Origin: Streptomyces cyanogenus | Lineage (GTDB): Bacteria; Actinomycetota; Actinomycetes; Streptomycetales; Streptomycetaceae | Assembly (NCBI RefSeq): GCF_017526105.1 | Contig: NZ_CP071839.1 | Span: forward strand, 7,850,001-7,914,000 | Reading direction: 5' to 3' | Length of the DNA stretch: 64,000 nucleotides | In this document: positions 63,742 through 64,000 of the stretch, piece after piece | Layout: each line of letters begins with the position of its first letter | How positions within the stretch are numbered: position 1 is the stretch's first letter | Program-made: the position numbers and the translations under genes | The notes under the pieces: model-generated | What the model was told of the DNA's origin: nothing | Seen by the model: only the letters and a program-made list of their open reading frames with translations | Databases searched by the model: none

Positions 63742-64000
63742 ATGCGCGACACCCTGCTCATCGCCCTGTACGCCTTCGCCGGGGCCGCCGCCACCGGCCT
63801 CGCGGGGGCCGCCGCGCTCCGGCTGCTGCGGCGCCGCTCGCTCACCGTGTCCCTCGCCGTCGTCGCCGCGGTCGGCGTCGGCGGTGTGCTCGCCGGCACC
63901 CTCGCGGTCGCCTGGGCGATGTTCCTCTCCCCGCACGACCTGACCGTGGTGACGACGGTCGTCGCGATGGCGGCCGTGGTCTCCCTGGCGACCGCCCTCC
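63742..64000 (+). CDS. Sensor histidine kinase, N-terminal part
   Basis: ATG at 63742, one base after the regulator stop, open to the window edge (86 codons). The visible part is two or three hydrophobic helices: LLIALYAFAGAAATGLAGAAALRLL, VSLAVVAAVGVGGVLAGTLAVAWAMF and LTVVTTVVAMAAVVSLATALL. The kinase core is outside the window, so the call rests on position behind an OmpR-type regulator and on the membrane N-terminus. Confidence 0.75.
   Translation, partial: MRDTLLIALYAFAGAAATGLAGAAALRLLRRRSLTVSLAVVAAVGVGGVLAGTLAVAWAMFLSPHDLTVVTTVVAMAAVVSLATAL

Overview
The window is about 73% GC with strong G/C bias at third codon positions, frequent GTG and TTG starts, and actinobacterial gene families throughout (egt genes, class F sortase, MT0933-type antitoxin, DUF574 methyltransferase, LysX). 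This points to a Streptomyces chromosome. From memory only, the order egtABCD, acyltransferase pair, succinate dehydrogenase, LysR gene, PAS-GGDEF-EAL protein, repeat lipoprotein resembles the SCO0910-SCO0930 stretch of S. coelicolor. I see no integrase, transposase, phage gene, tRNA or CRISPR array.

Region by region. 1-6.7 kb: a cut-off amino-acid permease, a repeat-filled spacer, a universal stress protein, the lysyl-phosphatidylglycerol synthase LysX and a polysaccharide deacetylase. 6.8-11.4 kb: a surface block with a class F sortase, a Gly/Asn-rich protein, a DUF4239 membrane protein, a proline-rich wall protein and a repeat lipoprotein. 11.7-14.6 kb: a DUF574 methyltransferase coupled to an RmdA-like cyclic-di-GMP enzyme. 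14.6-17.4 kb: two LysR regulators and an NmrA-like reductase. 17.5-20.9 kb: a succinate dehydrogenase operon. 21-29.7 kb: an unknown protein, an OlsB/OlsA-like pair for ornithine lipids, two paralogous small proteins, a short UvrA, an antitoxin-like protein, an LLM oxidoreductase, a HAD phosphatase and dodecin. 29.8-31.1 kb: a sugar-type binding lipoprotein behind a DasR-like operator. 31.1-35.6 kb: egtABCD. 35.8-39.5 kb: PARG-like, PemK/MazF-like, VOC, cupin and HTH genes and a frameshifted membrane gene. 39.6-46.3 kb: flotillin, a small NfeD-like protein, an amidase, a TerD/nuclease-like fusion and an esterase. 47-53.3 kb: redox enzymes with their TetR regulators, a LacI regulator, thioredoxin and a disulfide reductase. 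53.3-59 kb: peptide deformylase, PepSY, TPR, CtaG, DUF2243 and a polytopic membrane protein. 59-64 kb: a membrane molybdopterin oxidoreductase, a methyltransferase/glycosyltransferase operon and a two-component system cut by the window end.

The functions fit a core-arm stretch devoted to envelope remodelling (LysX, deacetylase, sortase, ornithine lipid, flotillin), redox defence (ergothioneine, thioredoxin, FMN reductase, disulfide reductase) and respiration. The most unusual gene is the 678-residue fusion at 43170-45206, which joins a TerD stress domain to a domain carrying D, E-x-K and QxxxY signatures of PD-(D/E)XK nucleases. Also notable are several regular operator arrays, a probable one-base frameshift at 39240, and short GC-rich tandem arrays in several spacers.
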